In this document: piece after piece, positions 1-9,398 of the stretch
Layout: the number at the start of each line of letters is the position of its first letter
Position numbering within the stretch: position 1 is the stretch's first letter
Source of the DNA: Nevskiaceae bacterium
Lineage (GTDB): Bacteria; Pseudomonadota; Gammaproteobacteria; Nevskiales; Nevskiaceae
Length of the DNA stretch: 64,000 nt
Assembly (NCBI GenBank): GCA_004298465.1
Contig: SCRT01000018.1
Span: forward strand, 248,001 to 312,000
Reading direction: 5' to 3'
The notes under the pieces: generated by a model
What the model was told of the DNA's origin: nothing
What the model saw: the letters and a program-made list of their open reading frames with translations, nothing else
Database searches by the model: none
Position numbers and translations under genes: made by a program

Positions 1-422
1 TGGGAGCCGAAGTTGCCGCCTGTCGCAGCACCGGATGGGTGCTCGCGCTCGGCACCCAGGTTGGCCGCAACGTGCGGGAAGAACGCGCCCTGTGCGGCCT
101 TGACCTCGAAGCGTGCCTGTTCCAGCGTCGCCTGCGCCGCACCGATCGTCGGATTGTGCGCCAGCGCAACGGCGACTAGCGCATCGAGCTTGCCGGAAGC
201 GAATTCCTTCCACCAGTGCGCCCCGACCGGAGTCTGCGCATCGAGCGTCTGCGTGGCGACGCCGGCAACCGGAAAGTGCTCGTCGAGTGCCAGCTCCGTG
301 GTATATCCGCCGACCGCTGGCGCTGCGGGCGCCGCGTAGCGTGGGCCGACTGCGCAGGCCGCCAACCCGCCGGCCAGTAGCGCCGCGAGCGCCACGCTGC
401 ACCCCTGCCTCCCACTGCTCAT
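1..422 (-). CDS. RND efflux outer-membrane lipoprotein, NodT/OprM type (N-terminal part)
   Basis: The frame starts at ATG 422 and runs off the left edge, so only about 140 N-terminal residues are present. A lipoprotein signal peptide ends at GLAAC (Cys23). It is followed by AVGPRYAAPAAP, the usual start of mature NodT-family proteins, and then by HWWKEFASGKLDALV and ALAHNPTIGAAQATLEQAR, the first helical hairpin of the TolC fold. Proteins of this family form the outer-membrane channel of tripartite efflux pumps. Pump and adaptor genes would lie outside the window. The gene is divergent from the PQQ dehydrogenase. The family call is secure; the exported substrate cannot be inferred. Confidence 0.88.
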   Translation of the reverse strand, partial: MSSGRQGCSVALAALLAGGLAACAVGPRYAAPAAPAVGGYTTELALDEHFPVAGVATQTLDAQTPVGAHWWKEFASGKLDALVAVALAHNPTIGAAQATLEQARFEVKAAQGAFFPHVAANLGAEREHPSGAATGGNFGS

Positions 423-701
423 CGCAAACCTCGTCCGCTATGGGTCGGTTGGCAGTGGCGGTCCCCAGACCTGAACCGCTGCCCGTACCGGCTTGCATGA
501 ATCCATTCTAGCGAGTTCGCTACGGGGCCCGTCGCGGGCCGGGGGAAACGTCGGCGTCACCCGTAGCTGTTGCTGATGGAATGGCGAATCGTTAGTGTAT
601 CGCGCGCCGCCTTGAAGACTTCGCCACAGAGCGATTACATGCGGCACTGCAAACCAGATTTCGAGGCCACTCGAAACACGGAAAACACCACGAGGAGATA
701 G
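423..701. promoter_or_regulatory. Divergent intergenic region, efflux lipoprotein / PQQ dehydrogenase
   Basis: This 279-bp gap separates two divergent genes and must hold both promoters. A TAGAAT reading toward the efflux gene lies near 508, but I found no convincing -35 for it. A purine-rich GAGGAG just upstream of 702 is the ribosome binding site of the dehydrogenase. I found no GG-N10-GC sigma-54 element here, unlike the aldehyde dehydrogenase promoter at 47629. Confidence 0.4.
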
Positions 702-2894
702 ATGATGATGGGTACGTTTGTCACACCAGGGCGGAGCCGCCCCGGCGTAGCGACCGGTCGGCGGCTGTGGACGTTCGCGGCATTGGCCGGCGCACTGTGC
801 GTGGCGGGCACCGTGGCGGCAGCACCGGCCGTCGGCGAGTTGCCATCCGCTGCAACCATCACCAAGGCAACGTCGGCGATCGATGCGCAGGCGATCGTGG
901 CCAACGCCAACACGACGAAGAACTGGCTCAGCTATGGCCTGGGCTATTCCAATCAGCGTTTCAGCAGGTTGGACCAGATCAATACCGGCAACGTCGACCA
1001 GTTGGGGCTGGTGTGGAGCTACGACTTGAAGTCGATCCATCATGCCCAGGAAGCCACGCCGATCGTGGTGGATGGCGTAATGTATGTTTCCACGCCGTGG
1101 AACATCGTGCATGCCATCGACGTGCGCAGCGGCAAGCAGATCTGGGAATTCGACCCGAAAGTTCCACGTACCATCGGCTACAAGGGTTGCTGTGACGTGG
1201 TCAGCCGCGGTGTCGCGGTGTGGAAGGGCAAGGTGTTCGCCGCCACGTGGGACGGCCGCCTGTTCGCGCTGGATGCCGCCACCGGCAAGCCGATCTGGTC
1301 GGTCAATACCTTCGCCGGGGAAAATCCGCACTTCAGCTACACCATCACCGGCGCGCCGATCGTCGTGCGCGGCAAGGTGATCATCGGCAACGGCGGCGCC
1401 GAATATGGCGTGCGCGGCTATATCACCGCGTATGACACGGCGACCGGCAAGAAGGACTGGCGCTGGTACACCGTACCCAACCCGGCCAAGCCGGAAGGCA
1501 ACGGCGACGGCAGTCTGAAGATGGCCGCGAAAACCTGGGACCCGAGCGCCAAGTACTGGGAGAATGGCGGCGGCGGTACGGTGTGGAATTCCATGGCCTA
1601 CGACCCCGACCTGAACTTGCTGTACATCGGCGTCGGCAACGGTTCGCCGTGGAACAACAAGAAGCGCAGCCCCGCGGGTGGCGACAACCTGTTCCTGTCA
1701 TCGGTCGTGGCACTCAACCCGGATACCGGCAAGTACGCCTGCCACTATCAGGAAGTGCCGGCCGACAATACCGACTTCACCGCCACGCAGGACATCATCC
1801 TCGCCAACATCAAGATCCACGGCAAGGAGCGCAAGGTTTTCCTGCACGCGCCGAAGAGCGGGTTCTTCTACGTCGTTGACCGCACGAACTGCAAGTTCAT
1901 CTCGGCCAAGAACTACGTGGGCGTCAACTGGGCGACCGGGTACGACAAGAACGGCCGGCCGATCCTGACCGGGAATTTCGACCCCGACCATTCGTTCCAG
2001 ACGATTCCGGGACCGTTTGGCGGCCACAACTGGTCGCCGATGTCCTACAGCCCGAAAACTGGCCTGGCCTACTTCGTGGCGCAGAACATTCCGACCGATC
2101 TGACCCCCGACCACAATTGGGAACGGGGCAAGTTGACGGGTGAGCCGCAGCAGAACCTCGGCTGGAACCTCGGCCACTTCCTGAACGTGGTGCCAACGAC
2201 CAGCAAGGCTTTCGGCCGCATCATCGCGTGGGACCCGATCCAGCAGAAGCAGGTGTGGAAATACGCACTGCCCATACCGTGGAGTGGCGGCACGCTGGCC
2301 ACGGCCGGCAACCTGGTGTTTTCAGGTACGTCTACGGGCCATTTGATGGCTTTCAACGCGAAGACCGGCAAGGAGCTGTGGGAATACAACATCGGCCAGG
2401 GCGCGGTCGCCGGGCCGGCAACCTACTCGGTGGACGGCAAGCAGTATGTCTCGATCGCCGTTGGCTGGGGTGGCGTCGGTGGTTTTTCGATGCGCGCAAC
2501 CGACCACTCAGGGCCCGGACGGGTGTTCACCTTTGCCTTGGGTGGCACGGCCACACCTCCGGAATACCATCCGTACGTGGTTCAGCCGCTGCTTTCCGGT
2601 GTCAAGTACGACCCGAAGGACGTTGCAGAGGGCGGCAAGATCTACGTCGAAAACTGCGTAATCTGCCACGGCGTGCCGGCAGTCGGCAAGGGCGGATCGA
2701 TCCCGAACCTGGCCTATGTCGGTTCCGGCGTGATCAACAGTCTGGAAGCTTTCGTGTTCAACGGCCCCTTCGTCGAGCACGGCATGCCGGACTTCACGGG
2801 CAAGCTCAGCAAGGATGACGTCACGAAGATCAAGGCATTCATCCAGGGCAGCGCCGACCAGTTCCGTGCGGAGCACGAAAAAGTCGGCAAGTAG
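702..2894 (+). CDS. PQQ-dependent alcohol dehydrogenase with C-terminal cytochrome c domain (quinohaemoprotein)
   Basis: Predicted periplasmic quinohaemoprotein that oxidises an alcohol to an aldehyde and passes electrons to a c-type haem in the same chain. Seen in the 730 residues: a Sec signal near residues 21-42, beta-propeller repeats with ATGK/DTGK-type motifs, the adjacent cysteine pair Cys163-Cys164 that forms the disulfide ring in this family, an active-site Asn in GVGNGSPWN, and a haem motif CVICH at 652-656 with a candidate axial Met in HGMPDF. The catalytic Asp aligns to Asp358. The residue two positions on is Thr360, not the Asp that marks lanthanide-dependent enzymes, so calcium is the expected metal. 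Around Asp358 the family's usual W-D reads T-D, and Cys347 stands where a Trp is common. ATG codons at 702, 705 and 708 could each serve as start. No pqq genes are present in the window. Confidence 0.9.
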   Translation: MMMGTFVTPGRSRPGVATGRRLWTFAALAGALCVAGTVAAAPAVGELPSAATITKATSAIDAQAIVANANTTKNWLSYGLGYSNQRFSRLDQINTGNVDQLGLVWSYDLKSIHHAQEATPIVVDGVMYVSTPWNIVHAIDVRSGKQIWEFDPKVPRTIGYKGCCDVVSRGVAVWKGKVFAATWDGRLFALDAATGKPIWSVNTFAGENPHFSYTITGAPIVVRGKVIIGNGGAEYGVRGYITAYDTATGKKDWRWYTVPNPAKPEGNGDGSLKMAAKTWDPSAKYWENGGGGTVWNSMAYDPDLNLLYIGVGNGSPWNNKKRSPAGGDNLFLSSVVALNPDTGKYACHYQEVPADNTDFTATQDIILANIKIHGKERKVFLHAPKSGFFYVVDRTNCKFISAKNYVGVNWATGYDKNGRPILTGNFDPDHSFQTIPGPFGGHNWSPMSYSPKTGLAYFVAQNIPTDLTPDHNWERGKLTGEPQQNLGWNLGHFLNVVPTTSKAFGRIIAWDPIQQKQVWKYALPIPWSGGTLATAGNLVFSGTSTGHLMAFNAKTGKELWEYNIGQGAVAGPATYSVDGKQYVSIAVGWGGVGGFSMRATDHSGPGRVFTFALGGTATPPEYHPYVVQPLLSGVKYDPKDVAEGGKIYVENCVICHGVPAVGKGGSIPNLAYVGSGVINSLEAFVFNGPFVEHGMPDFTGKLSKDDVTKIKAFIQGSADQFRAEHEKVGK

Positions 2895-2909
2895 CTGCAG
2901 CAATCCAGA

Positions 2910-2949
2910 CGGCCCGGTCATTCCTCGTGGATGGCCGGGCTGTTTTTTT
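2910..2949 (+). terminator. Rho-independent terminator after the PQQ dehydrogenase
   Basis: A 12-bp stem with two G-U pairs, CGGCCCGGTCAT at 2910-2921 against ATGGCCGGGCTG at 2931-2942, is followed by seven T at 2943-2949. It lies 15 bases after the stop codon. Confidence 0.85.
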
Positions 2950-3035
2950 GCCACGAATGTGGGCCGGAAAATCGCGCGGCCGAAACTTGGCAGTGCTCGA
3001 AAGCGCCACGGGTCGGCCGTTCCCGTGCTCCCGCG

Positions 3036-4325
3036 TCAGGACTCCCGCGCTGCAGTGAGTCTAGCGAGCTTCGCAGGTGGCACGATGCGTGCGGTCCGGA
3101 CGCTGTTCGAGCGGACATCGACAACCTCGATCGCATAGCCTGCGACGTTGACCCGGGCGCCGGCCTGTGGCATGTCCTGAAGCAGTTCCAGGACCAGCCC
3201 GTTGAGCGTGCGGGCATCGCCCACCGGGAGCTTGAAGCCCAGGCGCCGGTTGATGCTGCGGACGCTGACGGAGCCGGACACGATGACGCTGCCGTCGGTG
3301 TGCCGGTCGAAGGTCTTGCGCCCGACTGACGGATCCGACGTGAAGTCGCCCACGACTTCCTCGAGGATGTCCTCCAGCGTCGCCAGCCCCTGGATATCGC
3401 CGTATTCATCGACGACGAAACCCATGCGCCGCCGCTGGTTCTGGAAGTTCAGCAGCTGGCCGTTGAGCGGCGTGCCTTCCGGGATGAAGTAGGGTTCGCG
3501 CACGAGCTTGAGGAACGCCTCGCGCTCCAGCTTGCCGTTCGCCGCCAGGCCCACGATGTGCCGCATGTGCACGACGCCGATCAGGTTGTCGACGCTGCCG
3601 TCGAACACCGGCACGCGGGTGCGCTGGGCATTGATGATGTCCTGTCGCAGGGTTTCCCACGGCTCCGAAACGTCGAAACCGACGATCTCGCTGCGCGGCA
3701 CCATGATGTCTTCCACCACGCTGCGCTCCAGATCCAGCACCGACAGCAGCATGCTCTGGTGGCGTTTGGGGATCATGGCGCCGGCTTCGAGCACGGCGGC
3801 GCGCAGTTCCTCGCTGTTCAGGTCGTGATGCCGGCCGGCCGCCGGGTCCGCCCCGAACACGCGCAGCACCAGCCGCGCAGCGTGCGTGACGAGCCACACC
3901 AGCGGCGACAGCGGCCATTGCAGGAGGTTGTAGACGTAGGCGGAAGGCAGTGCGACGCGCTCGGGATTCAGCGCCGACAAGGTCTTGGGCGCAACTTCTC
4001 CGAAGATCAGCAGGAAGAAAGTCAGGACGCCGGTTGCAACCGCGACGCCGGGTTGCCCCCACAACCGCAGGCCGATGAGGGTGGCGATGGCGCCGGCCAC
4101 GACGTTCACCGCCGTGTTGCACATCAGGATCATACCGAGCAGCGGTTCAACACGTCCCAGCAGGCGCTGGATGAGCACGGCGCCCCGCTGGCCGCGCCGC
4201 GCGCGGGCCTTGAGGCGATAGTGGTTGATCGACATCAAGGCAGTTTCCGAGCCGGAGAAGAAGGCGGAAAGGGCGATCAGCAGGGCCAGGATTGCGAACA
4301 ATCCTGAAAGCGGGAAGGCGTCCAA
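3036..4325 (-). CDS. CorB/CorC-type membrane protein (DUF21, CBS pair, CorC_HlyC)
   Basis: Inner-membrane protein of 429 residues. An N-terminal hydrophobic DUF21 region (about 1-190) contains FFSGSETALMSINHYRLK, the signature of this family. It is followed by a CBS-domain pair and a C-terminal CorC_HlyC domain with GFVVDEYGDIQGLATLEDILEEVVG. Relatives act in magnesium/cobalt homeostasis. It lies just downstream of the YpjD-like gene on the same strand. The two genes are neighbours in many gammaproteobacteria, often beside ffh. Confidence 0.88.
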   Translation of the reverse strand: MDAFPLSGLFAILALLIALSAFFSGSETALMSINHYRLKARARRGQRGAVLIQRLLGRVEPLLGMILMCNTAVNVVAGAIATLIGLRLWGQPGVAVATGVLTFFLLIFGEVAPKTLSALNPERVALPSAYVYNLLQWPLSPLVWLVTHAARLVLRVFGADPAAGRHHDLNSEELRAAVLEAGAMIPKRHQSMLLSVLDLERSVVEDIMVPRSEIVGFDVSEPWETLRQDIINAQRTRVPVFDGSVDNLIGVVHMRHIVGLAANGKLEREAFLKLVREPYFIPEGTPLNGQLLNFQNQRRRMGFVVDEYGDIQGLATLEDILEEVVGDFTSDPSVGRKTFDRHTDGSVIVSGSVSVRSINRRLGFKLPVGDARTLNGLVLELLQDMPQAGARVNVAGYAIEVVDVRSNSVRTARIVPPAKLARLTAARES

Positions 4326-4400
4326 GTGCGGGCGTTACGTGGTGTCGGTAGTCTCTAAGTACGGGAAACGCGGGGGGACGTCAAGCACGGGCAGTGGGTT

Positions 4401-5204
4401 TCAGGTCCAATGCGTGCCCATGACGGTCTCCACCAGCATTTTGCTGCCGAAGTAGGCGGCGACCAGCAGCACGTAGCCAAGCAACACCCAGCGCACCGCC
4501 GTGCGGCCGCGCCAGCCGTAGCGGTGGCGCCCCCACAGCAGCAGCCCGAACATGGCCCACGCCAGGAAAGACAGCACGGTTTTCTGCGCAAGGTGCTGGG
4601 CAAACAGGTTGTGGACGAACAGCAGACCCGACAGCAGCGTCAAGCTCAGCAGGAAGAAGCCGGCGATGACCATCTGGAACAGCAGCCGTTCCATGGTCTG
4701 CAGCGGTGGCAGACGCAGGCTGAAGGCCAGGGCAGGGCGGGTGGTCGCGCGTGTGCGGCGCAGCAGTTCCTCCACGAAGGCCAGCGCCAGCGCCTGGATG
4801 CAGGCCAGCGTCAAAAAGCCGGTGGCGAGCGTGGAAATCACGATGTGGAGCTGGATGCGCCAGTCGTCGATTGGGATGGTGCCGGTGCCGGCATTCGACG
4901 CCAGCGCACCGAACAGTGCGCACAGGCCGACGATCGGGTAGAGCAGCACACCGAGCATTTCCAGCCGTTCGCGGAAGCTGAACAGCCACAGTGTGAGCGC
5001 CGACTGCCATGCGAACAGGGAAACGGCTTCCGCCGCGCCGAGCCGCAGCACGCTGCCGTGGAAGATCTGCAGCGCGAGTGCCGCCGCCTGCAGCAGCAGG
5101 GCCACCGGCAACACCCATCCTGACGCCCGTTCCTGGCGCCAGATCCGCCATGCAGCCAGCACATAGACGCCCGCTGCAAGAATGCCGAGGCTTGGAAGCA
5201 CCAT
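4401..5204 (-). CDS. ypjD: YpjD/CcsA-type cytochrome c assembly family membrane protein
   Basis: A 267-residue, largely hydrophobic protein with about eight predicted membrane segments. It contains LHIVISTLATGFLTLACIQAL and ends with WRGRTAVRWVLLGYVLLV, typical of the CcsA/CcmC superfamily branch called YpjD. True CcsA/CcmC proteins handle haem; the role of the YpjD branch is not settled. The start at 5204 has AAGGGA eight bases upstream. It precedes the CorB-like gene by 75 bases and probably shares its transcript. Confidence 0.82.
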   Translation of the reverse strand: MVLPSLGILAAGVYVLAAWRIWRQERASGWVLPVALLLQAAALALQIFHGSVLRLGAAEAVSLFAWQSALTLWLFSFRERLEMLGVLLYPIVGLCALFGALASNAGTGTIPIDDWRIQLHIVISTLATGFLTLACIQALALAFVEELLRRTRATTRPALAFSLRLPPLQTMERLLFQMVIAGFFLLSLTLLSGLLFVHNLFAQHLAQKTVLSFLAWAMFGLLLWGRHRYGWRGRTAVRWVLLGYVLLVAAYFGSKMLVETVMGTHWT

Positions 5205-5312
5205 GAATCCCTTGGTCGAGGAGGAAAATCATAGCATCCAGCGCGTTGCCCGCACCGCTCACGCTATGCTGAATGCCTTGGAAGCGTGCGGATCACCCCA
5301 CAACGGAACGTG

Positions 5313-6074
5313 ATGAAGATCGACATACTCGGCTGCAGTGGCGGGGTCGGCCCGGGGTTGCGCACCACGTCGCTGCGCGTTGACGGCCGCATTCTCATCG
5401 ATGCCGGTACCGGTGCCTGTGATTTGCCGCTGGTGGACATGGTGGCGCTGACCGACGTGTTCCTCACGCATGCACATCTCGACCATACGGTCGGCCTTGC
5501 GTTTCTCGCCGACAACCGGATCGGGCAGTCGGAAAGGCCGCTGGTTATCCATGGCCAGGCGGAAACCATCGACCGCCTCCACGCGCATCTCTTCAACTGG
5601 CAGGTATGGCCGGATTTCACGCTGCTGCCAGATGCCGGACATCCAACCCTGTGCCTGGTTGCGGACGCGGAGGCGCCGGTCATTTGCGGCGGCCTGCGCA
5701 TGATCCCATTTCCGGCCGTGCATACGGTTCCGGCGAACGGCTACGCCGTGGAGCATGCGCACGGCATATTCGCCTTCACCGGTGATACCGGCAGTGGTGC
5801 CGAGCCGTGGGCTGCGCTCAACACGCTGCCGCGACTCGACCAGTTGATGGTCGAAGTGTCTTACGGCAACGCGCGGGACGACATCGCGGCCATCGCGCGG
5901 CATCTGACGCCCGCGCGGCTGGCTGCGGGCCTGGCCCGTTTGCACCACCGGCCGGAAGTGCTGCTGACACACGCCAAGCCGGGCCACGAGCAGGCGGTGC
6001 GGGAAGAATGCCGCGCAGCGCTTGCTGGCTGGCGCTATCGGCATCTGTGCAACGGCGAAACCCTGGAGGTCTGA
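5313..6074 (+). CDS. 3',5'-cyclic-nucleotide phosphodiesterase-like MBL-fold hydrolase
   Basis: A metallo-beta-lactamase-fold enzyme of 253 residues. It starts MKIDILGCSGG, carries the metal motif THAHLDH, and ends with LLTHAKPGHEQAV. The phrases LRTTS, ILIDAGTGACDLPL, the IFNWQVWPDF-like LFNWQVWPDF, and FTGDTGSG match the class annotated as cAMP phosphodiesterase class II-like in beta- and gammaproteobacteria. An open frame begins at 5286, but ATG 5313 with GGAACG upstream gives the conserved N terminus. It converges on sufS with a 27-base gap. Substrate is inferred from family only. Confidence 0.8.
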   Translation: MKIDILGCSGGVGPGLRTTSLRVDGRILIDAGTGACDLPLVDMVALTDVFLTHAHLDHTVGLAFLADNRIGQSERPLVIHGQAETIDRLHAHLFNWQVWPDFTLLPDAGHPTLCLVADAEAPVICGGLRMIPFPAVHTVPANGYAVEHAHGIFAFTGDTGSGAEPWAALNTLPRLDQLMVEVSYGNARDDIAAIARHLTPARLAAGLARLHHRPEVLLTHAKPGHEQAVREECRAALAGWRYRHLCNGETLEV

Positions 6075-6101
6075 ACGGCGCGGGGGGTGTCTGCACCAGC
6101 G

Positions 6102-7367
6102 TCAGCCGAGCAGGCGCTTCACCGTCTGCAGCGCGTGTTCAAGCTGGTCGATGTCGGCGGCATCGTTGTAGACGCCGAACGACGCCCGCACGGTGCCAGG
6201 AATGCAGAACCGCGCCATCACCGGCATGGTGCAGTGGTGGCCGGTGCGCACGGCCACGCCTTCCATGTTCAGCACGTCGCCGACATCCTGCGGGTGCGCG
6301 CTGTCCATCACGAAGGAGATGATCGCGGCCTTGCCGGGCGCGGTGCCGATGATGCGCAGGCCGGGGATCTTCGCCACGCGGCGTGTGGCCTCGTCCAGCA
6401 GCGCCGTTTCATGTGCATGGACGGCGTCCAGGCCGACGGCCTCAAGCCATTCCAGTGCGGCAGCCGTGCCGACGGCTCCGGCGATATCCGGGGTGCCGGC
6501 TTCGAACTTGTAAGGCACGTCGTTCCAGGTACTGTGCTCGAAAGTGACGGTACGGATCATGTCGCCGCCGCCATGCCACGGAGGCATGGCTTCGAGCAGT
6601 TCACGTTTTGCATACAACGCGCCGAAGCCGGTTGGCCCGTACACCTTGTGCGCGGAAAACGCGTAGAAATCGGCCCCCATGGCCTTCACATCCACCGCCA
6701 TGTGGGCGACGGCCTGGGCGCCGTCCACGAACACTGGGATGCCGCGGGCGTGCGCCGCGCGTACCATTTCCGCCACCGGGTTGACGGTGCCAAGCGTGTT
6801 GGAAACCTGTACGACGGCGGCGAGCTTGACGCGCGGGTTCAGCAGCTTTTTCCACGCCGCGAGATCGAGGGCACCGTCATCCAAAACCGGCGCGGCGACG
6901 ACTTTTGCGCCCACCAACTGCCACGGCACAATGTTGGAGTGATGCTCCATACCGGTGACAAGCACTTCGTCGCCGGGTTCCAGACGCGGCTGGACATAGC
7001 AGCGCGCCACGAGGTTGATGGCCTCAGTCGTACCTCGTGTGTAGACGATTTCATCATGCTGTGCGCCAAGGAAGCGGGCAATGACTTCACGCGCCCGTTC
7101 ATAGGCGCCGGTGGCACGTTCCGCAAGTTCGTACAGGCCGCGGTGGACGTTGGCGTTGTCATGGCGGTAGTAGTGGTCCAACGCCTGGATCACGGCTTCC
7201 GGCTTCTGCGTTGTTGCGCTGTTGTCGAGATAGGCGAGGCGCTTGCCGCGCGACAGCTGGGCAAGGATCGGGAACTGGGCGCGGATCGCCACAACATCCA
7301 GGGGTGGGGGCACGGTCCGATTGGGAACCCGCGTCAATGTTGTCGGCACGCGTTCGGGCTGGTTCAT
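6102..7367 (-). CDS. sufS: Cysteine desulfurase SufS
   Basis: A PLP enzyme of 421 residues that removes sulfur from L-cysteine for Fe-S cluster assembly. Visible features are TRGTTEAINLVA, the PLP lysine in SAHKVYGPTGFG, and the active-site cysteine in RTGHHCTMPVM, all typical of group II desulfurases. An N-terminal extension of about 20 residues precedes the usual domain start. The start overlaps the sufD stop by four bases, so translation is probably coupled. It is the last suf gene: no sufE, sufU or sufA follows before the convergent hydrolase. Confidence 0.95.
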   Translation of the reverse strand: MNQPERVPTTLTRVPNRTVPPPLDVVAIRAQFPILAQLSRGKRLAYLDNSATTQKPEAVIQALDHYYRHDNANVHRGLYELAERATGAYERAREVIARFLGAQHDEIVYTRGTTEAINLVARCYVQPRLEPGDEVLVTGMEHHSNIVPWQLVGAKVVAAPVLDDGALDLAAWKKLLNPRVKLAAVVQVSNTLGTVNPVAEMVRAAHARGIPVFVDGAQAVAHMAVDVKAMGADFYAFSAHKVYGPTGFGALYAKRELLEAMPPWHGGGDMIRTVTFEHSTWNDVPYKFEAGTPDIAGAVGTAAALEWLEAVGLDAVHAHETALLDEATRRVAKIPGLRIIGTAPGKAAIISFVMDSAHPQDVGDVLNMEGVAVRTGHHCTMPVMARFCIPGTVRASFGVYNDAADIDQLEHALQTVKRLLG

Positions 7368-8602
7368 GCGGCCTGCCTTGTGCTGACAGCGCGGGCCAGC
7401 GCCGTGCGCAGGCTGGTTGCAACGCGTTCACGCAGGACATCGCGCAGAGCCGGGAGCGGAACCGCTTCCAGCACGCGCGTGACGAAGGCGAGCGTGAGCA
7501 GTTCCCGTGCCGCGGATTCATCCACGCCGCGGCTGCGCAGGTAGAACAGTGCCAGTGGGTCGAGCTGGCCGGTCGCCGTGCCATGGTCGCAGCGCACGTC
7601 GTCGTTGTAGATTTCCAGTTCCGGCTTCATATTGGCCTCGGCATGCGAGGACAGCAGCAGCGTGGCGAGACGCTGGTCGGAATCGGTCTTGACTGCACCC
7701 TCGTCGACGCGCACCAGGCCGTCGAATACCAGCCGCGAGTGGTCGGCAGCGATGCCGCGGAACAGGATGCGGCTGCGGCCGTGCGGCGCGCGGTGCTGGA
7801 TGCGCACGCGCGTGTCGGTGTGGGCGCGTGCGTCCGTGATGCTCAGCGCCTTCAAGTCGGCGTCGGCGCCCGTTGCGCACAGCGCGATGTTGAAATCGTG
7901 GCGCGCCAGCCCAAGGCCGACGTCGACGCTATAGGCCTCGAAATGTGCGTCGCGGCCGACTTCGACCTGGGTGTTCGCAAGTTCCGTCGCTGCCGCCGCG
8001 CTGGCCTGGATGTGGAAGAAGCGCAGCTGCGCACCGCTGCCAAGCTGGATATGGACAGTGTCGGTGCCCAGGTATTCGCCGTCGCCCATCGACTCCAGGA
8101 TGACGTCGGCTCGCGCATTGTCCGCGAGTTGAATATGGTGGCACAGATGCGAGGTGGTGGCCGTCCGCGCGCCGCTGCGACAGGCGATCACGTGCACCGG
8201 CTGCGGCAGTGTGACACCGCGCCCGACTTCCAGCTTCAGACCGGTTGCCGCGAACGCCGTGTTGAGTGCATACACACCGTCCAGTGGTTGTGGGAGCTCC
8301 GAACCGGTCAGTTCCGCGCCCTGCGCGCAGACGCCGTCCACGAACACCACCGGCGTGGCACCTTGCAGTGGGTGCAGGGCAGGGTGGGCGGTGGTTTGCG
8401 GTGCCGCGAAGTGCGCCTCGGCAAGTACAGAAAGGTCGGTGTACTTCCACGCTTCGATGCGCTTTGTGGGAAAGCCCGTGGCGAGGAAGCCATCCAGCGC
8501 CGTACGCCGTACCGCTGCACTTGGCAGCGAAGCGGCAATCTGGTCAAAAAGTGCGTGCCAGCTTTGGGCCGCTTCCGCGGCGATGACGTTACGGCTTCTC
8601 AC
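7364..8602 (-). CDS. sufD: Fe-S cluster assembly scaffold subunit SufD
   Basis: A 412-residue beta-helix protein of the SufBCD scaffold complex. The C-terminal half contains GRSRILFRGIAADHSRL, KPELEIYNDDVRCDHG and YLRSRGVDESAARELL, all diagnostic of SufD/SufB. The N-terminal part is less conserved, as usual. It overlaps sufC and sufS by four bases each and is co-transcribed with them. Confidence 0.95.
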   Translation of the reverse strand: MRSRNVIAAEAAQSWHALFDQIAASLPSAAVRRTALDGFLATGFPTKRIEAWKYTDLSVLAEAHFAAPQTTAHPALHPLQGATPVVFVDGVCAQGAELTGSELPQPLDGVYALNTAFAATGLKLEVGRGVTLPQPVHVIACRSGARTATTSHLCHHIQLADNARADVILESMGDGEYLGTDTVHIQLGSGAQLRFFHIQASAAAATELANTQVEVGRDAHFEAYSVDVGLGLARHDFNIALCATGADADLKALSITDARAHTDTRVRIQHRAPHGRSRILFRGIAADHSRLVFDGLVRVDEGAVKTDSDQRLATLLLSSHAEANMKPELEIYNDDVRCDHGTATGQLDPLALFYLRSRGVDESAARELLTLAFVTRVLEAVPLPALRDVLRERVATSLRTALARAVSTRQAA

Positions 8603-9345
8603 GCGGCTTGCTCCAGCCAGCCGTAGCCGCGCTCTTCGAGTTCCAGCGCCAGTTCCGGCCCGCCGCTTTTCACGATCCGGCCCGCTGCGAGCACATGGAC
8701 GAAGTCGGGTTTCACGTAGTCCAGCAGGCGCTGGTAGTGGGTGACGAGCACGGTGGAACGCTCGGGGGAACGCAGCGTGTTGATGCCGTGCGCCACCACT
8801 TTCAGCGCGTCGATGTCGAGGCCGGAATCGGTTTCATCGAGGATCGCCAAGGTCGGTTCCAGCACCAGCATCTGGAGGATTTCATTGCGCTTTTTCTCGC
8901 CGCCGGAAAATCCTTCGTTCACGCCGCGCGACAGCATCTTGGGGTCAATCTCGACTCTCCTTGCGTGCTCGCGCACCCACGCCAGCAAGTCCACCGGGCT
9001 CATTTCCGGCTCGCCGCGATGGTGACGGCGTGCGTTGATGGCGGCCTTGAGCAGCGTCAGGTTCGAGACGCCGGGAATCTCGACCGGGTACTGGAAGCCT
9101 AGGAACAGGCCACGGCAGGCCCGTTCTTCGGCTGCCAGGGCCAGCAAGTCTTCTCCGTTGAACGTTGCGCTGCCAGCCGTGACGATGTACCCCGGGCGCC
9201 CGGACAGGACGTTTGCCAAGGTCGATTTGCCGGCTCCGTTCGGCCCCATGATGGCGTGGACTTCACCGGGATTGACCGTCAGGTCCAGCCCCTTGAGGAT
9301 TTCCTTGGTGCCGATGCAGGCGTGGAGATTGTTGATTTCTAGCAT
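8599..9345 (-). CDS. sufC: Fe-S cluster assembly ATPase SufC
   Basis: An ABC-type ATPase of 248 residues that drives the SufBCD scaffold. Walker A is GPNGAGKST, the signature loop is FSGGEKKRNEI, and Walker B is LAILDETDSGLD, where SufC characteristically has ETDSGLD. It overlaps sufD by four bases. An AT-richer 53-base gap separates it from sufB. Confidence 0.97.
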   Translation of the reverse strand: MLEINNLHACIGTKEILKGLDLTVNPGEVHAIMGPNGAGKSTLANVLSGRPGYIVTAGSATFNGEDLLALAAEERACRGLFLGFQYPVEIPGVSNLTLLKAAINARRHHRGEPEMSPVDLLAWVREHARRVEIDPKMLSRGVNEGFSGGEKKRNEILQMLVLEPTLAILDETDSGLDIDALKVVAHGINTLRSPERSTVLVTHYQRLLDYVKPDFVHVLAAGRIVKSGGPELALELEERGYGWLEQAA

Positions 9346-9398
9346 GTTGTTTTATGTTTTAACCAAAAGTTTACGAAGTTCGACTGTTTTGGGAGACG

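Noticed and set aside
702-2894. Lanthanide-dependent (XoxF/PedH-type) identity for the PQQ dehydrogenase
   Set aside because: The residue two positions after the catalytic Asp358 is Thr360, not the Asp required for lanthanide coordination.
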